NCBI RefSeq assembly: GCF_009911645.1
Contig: NZ_QWKI01000115.1
Coordinates: 1 to 45,121 of the forward strand
Direction of reading: 5' to 3'
Source: Pseudoflavonifractor sp. 60
Lineage (GTDB): Bacteria; Bacillota; Clostridia; Oscillospirales; Oscillospiraceae
DNA: 45,121 nucleotides
Below, one piece after another: positions 15,594 through 24,132 of the stretch. The notes under the pieces were generated by a model that was given only the letters and a program-made list of their open reading frames with translations, was not told the DNA's origin and did no database searches. How positions within the stretch are numbered: position 1 is the first letter of the stretch; each line of letters starts with the position of its first letter. Position numbers and translations under genes: made by a program.

Positions 15594-16301
15594 ATGGCAA
15601 AAATATTAGAAAATCACCTGGTCGCCGACGACTTCTGCTTGATGAAGGTGGAGGCGGACAACGACGCCAAGATGGGGCAGTTCTATATGCTCCGGGCCTG
15701 GGACAAGTTCCCCGTCCTCTCCCGGCCCATCAGCGTGTTTGACTCCGACGGCAAAACGGTCAGTTTCCTGTATAAGGTGGTGGGCCAGGGGACGGAGATC
15801 TTTCAGAGCCTCCAGCCCGGGGCGGACATCACCATTGATGGCCCCCACGGCAGCGGCTTCCCCGACGCCCAGGGCAAGATCGCCCTGGTGGGCGGCGGCG
15901 TGGGCATTGCCCCCCTCTATCTGGCGGCCAAAAGGCTGAAACAGGCCCACCCGGACAGCACAGTGGACGTCTACCTGGGCTTCTCCGGCCAGCCCATGCT
16001 GGTGGATGAGTATGAGCAGGCGGCAGACAAGGTGACCGTCAACGTGGGCGGCTTTGTCACCGACGACATCGACCCCACCGGCTACGACGTGATCATGACA
16101 TGCGGGCCGGAGATCATGATGAGGGTGCTGTACAAAAAGTGCGTGGACGCCGGAGCCAGGGCCAAGGTCTATGTCTCCATGGAAAACCGGATGGCCTGCG
16201 GCATCGGGGCCTGTCTGGTGTGTACCTGCAAGACCAGGAGCGGCAACAAGCGGGCCTGCAAGGACGGCCCGGTGATGGAAGGCTGGGAGGTGTTCGGATG
16301 A
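15594..16301 (+). CDS. pyrK: Dihydroorotate dehydrogenase B, electron-transfer subunit
   Basis: A 235-residue iron-sulfur flavoprotein linking NAD(H) to PyrD. ATG 15594 (MAKILENH) has GGGAGGAG upstream; an in-frame TTG at 15567 is not needed. The FAD domain has SRPISVFD and GPHGSGF, the NAD domain [11 protein letters not shown] and MTCGPEIMM, and the C-terminal cluster [21 protein letters not shown] supplies four cysteines for the [2Fe-2S] centre. Its stop overlaps the pyrD start (GGATGAG), typical of obligate partners in the PyrD2K2 complex. Its presence shows the dehydrogenase is class 1B and NAD-linked, so the enzyme can in principle reduce orotate with NADH. Confidence 0.95.
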   Translation: MAKILENHLVADDFCLMKVEADNDAKMGQFYMLRAWDKFPVLSRPISVFDSDGKTVSFLYKVVGQGTEIFQSLQPGADITIDGPHGSGFPDAQGKIALVGGGVGIAPLYLAAKRLKQAHPDSTVDVYLGFSGQPMLVDEYEQAADKVTVNVGGFVTDDIDPTGYDVIMTCGPEIMMRVLYKKCVDAGARAKVYVSMENRMACGIGACLVCTCKTRSGNKRACKDGPVMEGWEVFG

Positions 16302-17203
16302 GCAAGCGGTTAGAGACGGTCTTCGCCGGCGTGACCTTTAAAAACCCGGTGGCCCTGGCCTCGGGGACCTGCGGTTTCGGCAAGGAGTTCAACGAGTACT
16401 TTGATATCCAGAGGCTGGGCGGCCTGTGCTCCAAGGGGCTGACCCTCCATCCCTGTCTGGGCAACGACGGCATCCGGGTGTGGGAGACCCCCAGCGGTGT
16501 GATGAACAGCGTGGGCATGGAGAATCCGGGCATCCAGCACTTTATCGACTGCGACCTGGAGCGGATGAACGCCCTGGACCTGGTGAACATTGTCAACATG
16601 GGCGGCCACTCTGAGGAGGACTATCTGGAGGGCGTCGCCCTGCTCAACGACCACCCTCTGGACCTGCTGGAGCTGAACATCTCCTGCCCCAACACCAAGG
16701 CGGGCTGCATGAGCTTCGGCCTGAAGGCGGAGGTGGCCCGGGATATTGTGCGCAAGGTACGGGCGGTCTGCCGGCACAAGCTGGTGGTCAAGCTCTCCCC
16801 CAACGCGGAGGACGTGGTGGCCCTGGCCCGGGTCTGCCAGGAGGAGGGGGCCGACGGCGTCTCCCTCACCAATACCTACCAGGCGATGGCCATTGATATT
16901 AAAAAGCGCAGGCCCGTCTTTGAGAATGTGTATGCCGGCCTGTCCGGACCGGCCATTAAGCCCATCTCCCTGCGGATGGTCCATCAGGTGGCCCACGGGG
17001 TGGATATCCCCGTGATGGGCATCGGCGGCATCGCCACCTGGCAGGACGCCATTGAGTTCATTATGGCAGGGGCCCAGGTGGTACAGATCGGCGCGGCCAG
17101 CTTTATGGACCCCAGACTGTGCCTGGACGTGATCGACGGCATGGAGCGGTTCCTGGAGGAGAACAAAATCGATAACATTTCGGAAATCTGCGGGATCATA
17201 TAA
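16298..17203 (+). CDS. pyrD: Dihydroorotate dehydrogenase B, catalytic subunit
   Basis: A 301-residue FMN enzyme of class 1B. The start ATG 16298 overlaps the pyrK stop. The catalytic base is Cys130 in NISCPN, as in class 1 enzymes (class 2 uses serine). [29 protein letters not shown] and the phosphate-binding [11 protein letters not shown] with [12 protein letters not shown] complete the fold. It interconverts dihydroorotate and orotate with electrons passing through PyrK to NAD(H). The set M20 hydrolase-pyrC-transporter-pyrK-pyrD ends here; a small GGAA-loop hairpin (17226-17241) precedes the next gene. Confidence 0.96.
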   Translation: MSKRLETVFAGVTFKNPVALASGTCGFGKEFNEYFDIQRLGGLCSKGLTLHPCLGNDGIRVWETPSGVMNSVGMENPGIQHFIDCDLERMNALDLVNIVNMGGHSEEDYLEGVALLNDHPLDLLELNISCPNTKAGCMSFGLKAEVARDIVRKVRAVCRHKLVVKLSPNAEDVVALARVCQEEGADGVSLTNTYQAMAIDIKKRRPVFENVYAGLSGPAIKPISLRMVHQVAHGVDIPVMGIGGIATWQDAIEFIMAGAQVVQIGAASFMDPRLCLDVIDGMERFLEENKIDNISEICGII

Positions 17204-17268
17204 CATGCTGTACAACAAGAGACGGGGCGGCGGAAGCCGCCTCGCCTTTGAATCAAGGAGGCTGTGGG

Positions 17269-17985
17269 ATGTTAGAAGGAAAAAAGGTACTCATTTTCGA
17301 CATGGACGGAACCCTCATTGACTCGGTGGGGGTGTGGAACGACGTGGACCGGGCGCTGATTCAAAAAATCCGCGCCGACGGCGGCTCAGACCTGGGGGAC
17401 GTGCAGCAACAGCGGGACGAGGCGCTGCGCCGGTTCTCCAAGGAGCCCAACCCCTACATTTCCTACTGCGCCCTTCTGGGGGAGCGGTACGGCTGCGCCA
17501 TGTCCCCGGAGAAGATCCACACCCTGCGCTATGAGATTGCCCAGGACTTTTTAAAGAATGTCATCGACTACAAGCCGGACGCCGACCTGTTCCTCCGCAA
17601 GGCCAAGGCGGCGGGCTATACCCTGGTCATCGCCACCACCACCAAGCGGGGCAATATGGATATCTACCGGACCCAGAATGTAAACATGGGGGCCAAGGCC
17701 AAGCTGGACGAGCTGTTTTCCCTCATCTACACCCGGGAGGACGCCAAGGAGATCAAGCCCAACCCGGAGATTTACCTGCGGGTCCTGAAGGAGCTGAAGG
17801 TGAAGCCGGAGGAGTGCCTGGTCTTTGAGGACTCCCTCATTGGCATTGAGGCGGCCAAGCGTGCGGGCATCCCTTCGGCGGCGGTATATGACCCCTACTC
17901 CGACGGGGAGCGGGAGCAGATCAACGCCCTGGCGGATTTCCAAATCGACAGCTACGCCCAGCTGATGGAGCAGGAGGACCTGTAG
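17269..17985 (+). CDS. HAD-superfamily hydrolase (subfamily IA phosphatase-like)
   Basis: A 238-residue protein with the four HAD motifs: nucleophile/acid pair in LIFDMDGTLIDS, Thr in LVIATTTKRG, Lys in KEIKPNPEIYL and acidic pair in VFEDSLIGIEAAKRAG. A helical cap lies between motifs I and II, as in beta-phosphoglucomutase-like phosphatases. The Asp two residues after the nucleophile indicates a phosphatase or mutase. ATG 17269 was chosen for AAGGAGG at 17255-17261; an upstream in-frame ATG at 17248 lacks a site. It lies 65 bp after pyrD and may be co-transcribed; a nucleotidase role is possible but not shown. A terminator follows. Confidence 0.9.
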   Translation: MLEGKKVLIFDMDGTLIDSVGVWNDVDRALIQKIRADGGSDLGDVQQQRDEALRRFSKEPNPYISYCALLGERYGCAMSPEKIHTLRYEIAQDFLKNVIDYKPDADLFLRKAKAAGYTLVIATTTKRGNMDIYRTQNVNMGAKAKLDELFSLIYTREDAKEIKPNPEIYLRVLKELKVKPEECLVFEDSLIGIEAAKRAGIPSAAVYDPYSDGEREQINALADFQIDSYAQLMEQEDL

Positions 17986-18010
17986 AGGCGCAAAACTCAA
18001 TATCCGGCGG

Positions 18011-18038
18011 CGGCCCTGTATGCGCACAGGGCCGTTTT
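18011..18038 (+). terminator. Rho-independent terminator after the HAD gene
   Basis: CGGCCCTGT (18011-18019) pairs with ACAGGGCCG (18026-18034) around a six-base loop, followed by TTTT. It separates the pyrimidine region from the arginine cluster. Confidence 0.85.
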
Positions 18039-18072
18039 GCTGGAGTGAAGCGAATAAGTATTCAGTATATTC

Positions 18073-18086
18073 TGTATAACAATCCA
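18073..18086 (+). promoter_or_regulatory. ARG-box-like ArgR/AhrC operator, distal
   Basis: TGTATAACAATCCA fits the core pattern TGnATnnnnATnCA of ArgR/AhrC sites. It lies exactly 52 bp upstream of a second match, before argG. The match is seen; regulator binding is inferred. Confidence 0.52.
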
Positions 18087-18124
18087 TCTTTCGTGGAAAA
18101 CAACGGAAAGTTCCGAGAAATAAA

Positions 18125-18138
18125 TGTATACTCATGCA
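18125..18138 (+). promoter_or_regulatory. ARG-box-like ArgR/AhrC operator, proximal
   Basis: TGTATACTCATGCA fits TGnATnnnnATnCA and ends nine bases before the -35 of the argG promoter. Together with the site at 18073 it would allow a hexameric ArgR/AhrC to bridge or loop the region. Confidence 0.58.
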
Positions 18139-18147
18139 AAAATACAC

Positions 18148-18176
18148 TTGCAATTATGGACAAAGCGTGGTAGACT
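18148..18176 (+). promoter_or_regulatory. Candidate promoter of the arginine cluster
   Basis: TTGCAA (18148-18153) and TAGACT (18171-18176) with a 17-bp spacer, about 65 bp before the argG start. It is moderate in strength, as expected for a regulated promoter. Confidence 0.62.
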
Positions 18177-18241
18177 GTCCCCATACTAAAAATGCGGCGG
18201 CCCAAAAGAGTCCCGCTGATAAATATTGGAGGAAAACAATC

Positions 18242-19456
18242 ATGGCAGCTGTAAAAAAAGTTGTGCTGGCTTATTCCGGCGGTTTGGATACATCCATCAT
18301 TATCCCCTGGCTGAAGGAAAACTACGGCAATCCGGAGATCATTGCCGTCTCCGGCGATGTGGGACAGGGGACCGAGCTGGACGGTCTGGAGGAGAAGGCC
18401 ATTAAAACGGGGGCCTCCAAGCTCTATGTGGAGGACCTCACCGACCAGATGGTGGACGAGGTGATTATTCCCTCCATGATGATGGGGGCTAAGTACGAGG
18501 ATTACCTGCTGGGCACCGCCTTCGCCCGGCCCATCATTGCCCGGCGGCTGGTGGAGATTGCCAAGGCGGAGGGGGCGGACGCCATCTGCCACGGCTGCAC
18601 TGGCAAGGGCAACGACCAGGTCCGCTTTGAGCTGACCATCAAGCGCTTTGCCCCCGAGATGACAATCATCGCCCCCTGGCGGGAGTGGGATATCAAGGGC
18701 CGGGACGAGGAAATCGACTACGCCGAGGCCCACAACGTCCCCCTAAAAATCAGCCGGGAGACCAACTACTCCAAGGACAAGAACCTGTGGCACCTGTCCC
18801 ACGAGGGCCTGGACCTGGAGGACCCCGCCAACGAGCCCAAGTATGACCAGCCCGGCTTTTTAGAGATGGGCGTCTCCCCCGCTATGGCCCCCGACGCCCC
18901 CGCCTATGTGACCCTGGACTTTGAAAAGGGCTGGCCGGTGGCGGTAGACGGCGAGAAGATGAAGGCCAGCGACATTATCCGGAAGCTGAACCAGCTGGGG
19001 GGCGAAAACGGCATCGGCCTGCTGGACATTGTGGAAAACCGGCTGGTGGGCATGAAGGACCGGGGAGTGTATGAGACCCCCGGCGGCACCATCCTCTACC
19101 GGGCTCACGAGGTGCTGGAGATGATCACCATCGACAAGGACACCAAGCACATGAAGACCAAGCTGGCGGTGGACTTTGCCGACCTGGTGTACAACGGCAA
19201 GTGGTTTACCCCCCTGCGGGAGGCCCTCACCGCCTTTGCCGTGGACACCCAGAAGCATGTCACCGGCACCGTGAAGCTCAAGCTCTATAAGGGCAACATC
19301 ATCACCTCTTCCGTCACCTCTCCCGAGTCCCTGTACTCCGAGAACCTGGTCACCTTTGAGGAGAGCGACTACAACCAGGACGACGCCACCGGCTTCATCA
19401 ACCTGTGGGGCCTGCCCGATACCGTCCAGGCTTTGCGGGAGCAGGGGAAATTATAA
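18242..19456 (+). CDS. argG: Argininosuccinate synthase
   Basis: A 404-residue enzyme joining citrulline and aspartate with ATP. The pyrophosphatase-type ATP loop [10 protein letters not shown] is at the N-terminus; [14 protein letters not shown] binds citrulline/aspartate, and [12 protein letters not shown] and [13 protein letters not shown] are typical. ATG 18242 (MAAVKKVV) has GGAGG upstream; the longer frame from 18134 covers the promoter and is not used. It is the first gene of argG-argH-...-argF, and here the terminal urea-cycle-like steps precede the ornithine steps. Two ARG-box-like sites and a promoter lie in the 200 bp before it. Length is normal for the family. Confidence 0.98.
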   Translation: MAAVKKVVLAYSGGLDTSIIIPWLKENYGNPEIIAVSGDVGQGTELDGLEEKAIKTGASKLYVEDLTDQMVDEVIIPSMMMGAKYEDYLLGTAFARPIIARRLVEIAKAEGADAICHGCTGKGNDQVRFELTIKRFAPEMTIIAPWREWDIKGRDEEIDYAEAHNVPLKISRETNYSKDKNLWHLSHEGLDLEDPANEPKYDQPGFLEMGVSPAMAPDAPAYVTLDFEKGWPVAVDGEKMKASDIIRKLNQLGGENGIGLLDIVENRLVGMKDRGVYETPGGTILYRAHEVLEMITIDKDTKHMKTKLAVDFADLVYNGKWFTPLREALTAFAVDTQKHVTGTVKLKLYKGNIITSSVTSPESLYSENLVTFEESDYNQDDATGFINLWGLPDTVQALREQGKL

Positions 19457-19522
19457 GCGTCCGAGCCGTTGCGAACAGCGCGGATGGACGGTTCCAATCA
19501 ATCTGACAAGGAGCGATACCAA

Positions 19523-20902
19523 ATGAAGTTATGGGCTGGCCGTTTCCAGAAGGAGACGGATTCCCTGGTCAACGAAATCAATTCCTCCATCGACTTTGAC
19601 GCCCGGCTGTACAAGCAGGACATTGCCGGCTCCATCGCCCACGCCCGGATGCTGGGCCAGCAGGGGATCATTGAGGAGCATGAGGCGGAAAAGATTGTCG
19701 AGGGCTTAAAGGCCATTCTCGCCGACATTGAGGCGGGCCAGGTGGAGTTCTCCGCGGAAAACGAGGACATCCACATGAACATTGAGACCATCCTCACCCA
19801 GCGGATTGGGGAGGCGGGGAAGCGGCTGCACACCGCCCGGTCCCGAAACGACCAGGTGGCGGTGGACACCCGGCTGTACGTGAAGGAGGAGATCCCCGTC
19901 ATCATCGGCCAGGTGCTGGACCTGGAAAAGGTGCTGGTGAAGAAGGCCAAGGCCAACATGGACGCGGTGATGCCCGGCTACACCCACCTTCAGCGGGCCC
20001 AGCCCACCACCTTCGCCCACTACATGATGGCCTACGCCAATATGTTCAAGCGGGACGTGACCCGGCTGGAGGACTGCCTGGAGCGGCTGGACGAGTGTCC
20101 CCTGGGGGCGGGCGCCCTAGCCACCACCACCTATCCCATCGACCGCTTTGCCACGGCGGCGGCCCTGGGCTTTCAGAAGCCCACCGACAACTCCATGGAT
20201 TCCGTCTCCGACCGGGACTATGTGATCGAGCTGCTGTCCGCCCTGTCCATTCTGATGATGCACCTGTCCCGGTTTTCTGAGGAGATCGTGCTGTGGTGCT
20301 CCTGGGAGTTTAAGTTTGTGGACCTGGACGACGCCTACTCCACCGGCTCTTCCATCATGCCCCAGAAGAAGAACCCCGACGTGGCCGAGCTGGTTCGGGG
20401 AAAAACGGGGCGGGTGTACGGCGCACTGATGACCCTGCTCACCGTCATGAAGGGCCTGCCTCTGGCCTACAACAAGGATACCCAGGAGGACAAGGAGGCC
20501 CTCTTTGACGCCATTGACACGGTGGAGATCTGCCTGCCCGTCTTCGGGGCCATGGTGGACACCCTCACCGTCCGGCCCCGGAATATGGCCCGGGCGGCGG
20601 CGGGGGGCTTTATCAACGCCACCGACTGCGCCGACTACCTGACCCGCAAGGGGATGCCCTTCCGGGAGGCCTATATGATCGTGGGCCGGCTGGTAAATAT
20701 GTGCATCAAGACGGGGGACACCCTGGACACCCTCACCCTCCGGGACTTCCGGGCCATCTCCGGGCTGTTTGACGAGGATGTGTACGAGGCCTTGGCCCTG
20801 AAGACCTGTGTCAATGGCCGGAAGGTCTACGGCGGGCCCGCCAAGGAGAGTGTGGAGCACCAGATTTCTCTTATTGAGCAGTTTGTGGAGGCGCACCAAT
20901 GA
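19523..20902 (+). CDS. argH: Argininosuccinate lyase
   Basis: A 459-residue lyase of the fumarase/aspartase superfamily that splits argininosuccinate to arginine and fumarate. It begins [13 protein letters not shown] with AAGGAG upstream; [16 protein letters not shown] and TH([12 protein letters not shown]) carry substrate contacts, and the signature [12 protein letters not shown] holds the mobile catalytic-serine loop. Length is normal. It lies 66 bp after argG, and its end overlaps the next gene by four bases (ATGA). Confidence 0.98.
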   Translation: MKLWAGRFQKETDSLVNEINSSIDFDARLYKQDIAGSIAHARMLGQQGIIEEHEAEKIVEGLKAILADIEAGQVEFSAENEDIHMNIETILTQRIGEAGKRLHTARSRNDQVAVDTRLYVKEEIPVIIGQVLDLEKVLVKKAKANMDAVMPGYTHLQRAQPTTFAHYMMAYANMFKRDVTRLEDCLERLDECPLGAGALATTTYPIDRFATAAALGFQKPTDNSMDSVSDRDYVIELLSALSILMMHLSRFSEEIVLWCSWEFKFVDLDDAYSTGSSIMPQKKNPDVAELVRGKTGRVYGALMTLLTVMKGLPLAYNKDTQEDKEALFDAIDTVEICLPVFGAMVDTLTVRPRNMARAAAGGFINATDCADYLTRKGMPFREAYMIVGRLVNMCIKTGDTLDTLTLRDFRAISGLFDEDVYEALALKTCVNGRKVYGGPAKESVEHQISLIEQFVEAHQ

Positions 20903-21210
20903 GAAGATGCCGGATCACCGTGATGCGTATGGCCCGGTACGACGACCTGATTGCCCAGTATGAAAATCCCATCCAGCACGCCTGCGACCTACGGGAGGGA
21001 CAGGTGTTTATCACCCAGGGCTGGCAGCGGTCGGAGGGGCTGTGCCTCAGCGCCTGGGAGAGTATGTCCCCCTTTGTGCTGGCCCTGTCCCACGGGGGTG
21101 AGGACCTCTATGACGGCTGGATGAAAAATAAAAAATCCGCCATGATTTCCTGCGACGACGGCTTCCGCCCGGTCAGCTTTTTGATTGAGGCGCTGGAAGA
21201 GACTGAATAG
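20899..21210 (+). CDS. TIGR04076-family small protein
   Basis: A 103-residue protein matching the remembered TIGR04076 pattern: an N-terminal VxxM strand, [29 protein letters not shown] centre (EGQxF..G....EG.C..AW), LALSHGG, and a C-terminal [13 protein letters not shown]. Conserved cysteines occur in CDL, GLCL and SCDDG. The family is common in anaerobes and has no proven function. The ATG overlaps the argH stop, so it is translationally coupled to arginine synthesis here. It is not one of the known arginine enzymes; a structural or metal-related role is only a guess. AATAGGAGG after it leads into argC. Confidence 0.83.
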   Translation: MRRCRITVMRMARYDDLIAQYENPIQHACDLREGQVFITQGWQRSEGLCLSAWESMSPFVLALSHGGEDLYDGWMKNKKSAMISCDDGFRPVSFLIEALEETE

Positions 21211-21222
21211 GAGGACGACGAC

Positions 21223-22164
21223 GTGAGCAAACCCAACATCTACATCGACGGCAAGGAGGGCACCACCGGCCTCCAGATTTACGACCGGCTGGCCGCCCGG
21301 GAGGATATCCAGCTGCTCCTCATTGACGAGGACAAGCGCAAGGACCCCGCTGAGCGCAAAAAGCTGCTCAACGCCGCCGACCTTGTGTTTCTCTGCCTGC
21401 CCGACGCCGCCGCCGTGGAGGCGGTGTCCCTCATTGACAACGACAGGACCCGGGTCATCGACTGCTCCACCGCCCACCGGGTTGCCCCGGGCTGGGTTTA
21501 CGGCTTCCCAGAGCTGGGCCGCCGGGAAAAAATCGCCGCCGCCACGCGGGTTGCCAATCCCGGCTGCTACGCCACCGGCTTCCTGGCGCTGATTCAACCC
21601 CTGGTGGAGAAGGGGATCCTCCCCGCCAGCGCCAAATTGACCTGCCACGCCCTGTCCGGCTATACCGGCGGCGGCAAGAAGTCCATCGCCGAGTATGAGG
21701 CCCCGGACCGCCAGGCGGAGCTGGAGAGCCCCCGCCACTACGGTGTCGGCCTAGCCCATAAGCACCTGCCCGAGATGGGGGCGGTGGCCGGCCTGGACTG
21801 TCCGCCCATCTTCATGCCCATGATCTGCGACTTCCCCCAGGGCATGGTGGTCACCGTCCCCCTGTGGCTGGACCAGCTGAAGGGGACCCAGTCCATCCAA
21901 ACCATGCGGGCGCTCTACGACGGCTATTACGCCGGCAGCCCCGTGGTCCAGCTGCGGCCCGCCGATGCTCCCACCTGCGGCTTCATTGGCTCCAACAATC
22001 TGGCCGGAAAGGATATCCTCCAGATTTTCGTCAACGGAAACGACAAGGCCGTCATGCTCTCCGCCCGCCTGGATAACCTGGGCAAGGGGGCCTCGGGCGC
22101 GGCGGTGCAGAACATGAACATCATGCTGGGCTTCGATGAGACTGCCGGTCTTGCGCTGGAATGA
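21223..22164 (+). CDS. argC: N-acetyl-gamma-glutamyl-phosphate reductase (short, type 2)
   Basis: A 313-residue NADP-dependent reductase making N-acetylglutamate semialdehyde. It starts at GTG 21223 with AGGAGG upstream. The N-terminal DGKEGTTGLQIYDRL binds NADP; LVFLCLPDAAA and DCSTAHR follow, and catalytic Cys is in NPGCYATGF. HKHLPEMG carries the active-site His. The length (about 310, not 345) and sequence fit the type 2 ArgC family rather than the more usual Bacillus-type enzyme. The cluster is interrupted after it by a 367-bp structured spacer before argJ. Confidence 0.97.
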   Translation: MSKPNIYIDGKEGTTGLQIYDRLAAREDIQLLLIDEDKRKDPAERKKLLNAADLVFLCLPDAAAVEAVSLIDNDRTRVIDCSTAHRVAPGWVYGFPELGRREKIAAATRVANPGCYATGFLALIQPLVEKGILPASAKLTCHALSGYTGGGKKSIAEYEAPDRQAELESPRHYGVGLAHKHLPEMGAVAGLDCPPIFMPMICDFPQGMVVTVPLWLDQLKGTQSIQTMRALYDGYYAGSPVVQLRPADAPTCGFIGSNNLAGKDILQIFVNGNDKAVMLSARLDNLGKGASGAAVQNMNIMLGFDETAGLALE

Positions 22165-22531
22165 GCCTCCTGTTTGCCCTCGCCGGGCGGGCGTTCTTTT
22201 CTTGTAAGACTGTAACGACACTTGCTTTTGCGAAGCAAAAGCTTAGTGGAGTACGTCCCCGAAGGGGAAAAGAACCAAAAGAACTTTTGCGCAAAACTTC
22301 GTTTTGCTTACTGGCTTCTAGCGCAAATTTTGCTTAATATATTCATTTCTTCCCTCTTGGGAAGAAATGAATATAACATCATTATCATAAAAGGTATTCT
22401 GTCAGGATTCGGAAACTTCGCAGGCGGGCGCAGGGAAAAAACGGAGCTTGCGGAGTTTTTTCCAAAAGTTTTTTCTTTTGCTTCTTTTCTTTTTTTCAAA
22501 AAAGAAAAGAAGAGAAAAGGAGTTAAAGAGT
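22165..22531 (+). other. Gene-free, hairpin-rich spacer inside the arg cluster
   Basis: Five separate inverted repeats lie between argC and argJ: GCTTTTGC (22224-22231/22235-22242), GCAAAAC (22291-22297/22301-22307), a 17-bp perfect stem at 22338-22375, GGAAAAAAC (22434-22442/22455-22463), and a T/A-rich 15-bp stem (22481-22495/22498-22512) directly before the argJ ribosome site. GCAAAA/TTTTGC recurs at least four times. The base composition is much lower in GC than the flanks. No ORF has a ribosome site. It may be a transcription attenuator, a processing region or an inserted repeat element; which one cannot be told from sequence. Confidence 0.6.
22338..22375. repeat. Perfect 17-bp inverted repeat with TCTT loop
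   Basis: TATATTCATTTCTTCCC (22338-22354) is exactly complementary to 22359-22375. The stem is A/T-rich at the base and lacks a T tract, so it does not look like a standard terminator. It is the most stable of the hairpins between argC and argJ. Confidence 0.85.
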
Positions 22532-23755
22532 ATGGTGAAAGAAATTCAAGGCGGCGTGTGTGCCGCGAAGGGCTTCCGGGCGTCGGGCATTCGCTGCGGC
22601 GTGCAGGCGGACGCCAGCCCGGACAAGCTGGATTTGGCGCTGATCCTCTCGGAACGGGAGTGCGCCGCGGCGGCGGTATACACGCTGAACCGGGTCAAGG
22701 CGGCCTCCATCTACGTGTCCATGGACCATCTGGAGAACGGGGTTGCCTGGGGCATTGTGGCCAACAGCGGCAACGCCAACGCCTGCTGCCCCATGAGCCA
22801 CGAGAATGCCGAGGCTATGTGCAGCTTTGCCGCCAAGGCCACCGGGCGGGAGCCGGAGGACTTTGCGGTGGCCTCCAGCGGCGTCATCGGCCAGACCATC
22901 AACATCCAGGCCATTCAGACCGGGATGCCCAAGGCGGCGGCGGCTCTGTCCGGGGCGGGCTCCTCCGACGCGGCCCACGCCATTATGACCACCGACACGG
23001 TGCCCAAGGAGATTGCCGTCTCCTTTACCCTGGGGGGCAAGGAGGTCCGGATGGGGGCCATTGCCAAGGGGTCCGGCATGATTCACCCCAACATGGGCAC
23101 GCTGCTGGCTTTCATCACCACCGACTGCGCTATCACCACCGGAATGCTGGAGGACGCCATCCGGGAGGTCTCCGCCAAGACCTTCAACCGGGTCACCATT
23201 GACGGGGACACCTCCCCCAGCGACACCGCCGTGGTGCTGGCCAACGGCATGGCGGGCAACGAGCAGATCGAGTGGAAGGACGAGGACTACAACACCTTTA
23301 AGGAGGCTCTGGCCTATGTCTGCCGCCGCCTCTCCCGGGCCATCGCGGGGGACGGCGAGGGGGCGGGCCGTCTGGTGACCTGCCAGGTGAGCAGCGCCCG
23401 CAGTGAGGAGTCCGCCGAGCGGCTGGCCAAGTCGGTGGTGGCCTCCTCTCTAGTGAAGGCCTCCATGTTCGGCGCCGACGCCAACTGGGGCCGGGTCCTG
23501 GTGGCCATGGGCTACTCCAAGGCCCCCTTCCGCCCCGAGCACGTGGACATCTCCTTTGAGTCGGAGGCGGGCTCCATCCTGGTGTGCGAGCAGGGGGACG
23601 GCCTGGCCTTTGACGAGGAGTTGGCCAAGAAGATCCTCCTGGAAAAAGAGGTGGTCATCGCCGTCAACCTGAACGAGGGGGAGGACGAGGCCGAGTGCTG
23701 GGGCTGCGACCTGACCTCTGAGTATGTCCGGTTCAACGGGGACTACCGGACCTGA
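22532..23755 (+). CDS. argJ: Bifunctional ornithine acetyltransferase/N-acetylglutamate synthase
   Basis: A 407-residue self-cleaving enzyme that moves the acetyl group from N-acetylornithine to glutamate, recycling it. It begins MVKEIQGGVCAAKGFRASGI with AAAAGGAG upstream. Processing occurs before the Thr in NMGTLLAF, which then acts as nucleophile; KGSGMIHPN precedes it and NRVTIDGDTSPSDTA follows. The conserved C-terminus ends CDLTSEYVRFNGDYRT. ArgJ implies the cyclic (acetyl-recycling) route, and no argA or argE is seen in the window. An unusual structured spacer lies just upstream. Confidence 0.98.
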   Translation: MVKEIQGGVCAAKGFRASGIRCGVQADASPDKLDLALILSERECAAAAVYTLNRVKAASIYVSMDHLENGVAWGIVANSGNANACCPMSHENAEAMCSFAAKATGREPEDFAVASSGVIGQTINIQAIQTGMPKAAAALSGAGSSDAAHAIMTTDTVPKEIAVSFTLGGKEVRMGAIAKGSGMIHPNMGTLLAFITTDCAITTGMLEDAIREVSAKTFNRVTIDGDTSPSDTAVVLANGMAGNEQIEWKDEDYNTFKEALAYVCRRLSRAIAGDGEGAGRLVTCQVSSARSEESAERLAKSVVASSLVKASMFGADANWGRVLVAMGYSKAPFRPEHVDISFESEAGSILVCEQGDGLAFDEELAKKILLEKEVVIAVNLNEGEDEAECWGCDLTSEYVRFNGDYRT

Positions 23756-23772
23756 GCTTTGAGAGGAGAAAA

Positions 23773-24117
23773 ATGTTTTCTTTGCTGACCGATTTGGGGA
23801 TTGAATTGCTGCTAGAACTCCCATGGCTTGCCATATTGGGGATGACGACCTGGGTCTTTGTCCGCTGGTGTGTGAAGTGGAAGGCGGGGCGGGTCCTGTG
23901 CGGGATCGTCCTGTTGGGGCTCAGCGCCGGACTGATCTACGGTTTGCTGCGGGCCGCTGGAATGCTCCTGTATCCGGATGACAATTATATGTCCTGGAAC
24001 TTCTTCGACTCCAGTTTCCGGACTGAGGGGGTTCAGCTTGCCGTCCCATGTGCGCTGGAGCTGGCGGTGGTTTTAGTTGCCGCCCGGTCCAGCATCCAGA
24101 ACAAAGAGATTCAATAG
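23773..24117 (+). CDS. Small membrane protein of unknown function inside the arg cluster
   Basis: A 114-residue protein with three predicted membrane helices at about 8-30 (LLLELPWLAILGMTTWVFV), 42-66 (VLCGIVLLGLSAGLIYGLL) and 88-106 (VQLAVPCALELAVVLVAA). No family is recognised and no catalytic motif is seen. It has its own AGAGGAG site, 17 bp after argJ and 15 bp before argB, so it is co-transcribed. The polar segment between helices 2 and 3 (YPDDNYMSWNFFDSSF) would face one side of the membrane. Its GC is lower than the neighbours, hinting at insertion. A transport or accessory role is a guess. Confidence 0.72.
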   Translation: MFSLLTDLGIELLLELPWLAILGMTTWVFVRWCVKWKAGRVLCGIVLLGLSAGLIYGLLRAAGMLLYPDDNYMSWNFFDSSFRTEGVQLAVPCALELAVVLVAARSSIQNKEIQ

Positions 24118-24132
24118 ACGGAGGGATATCCC

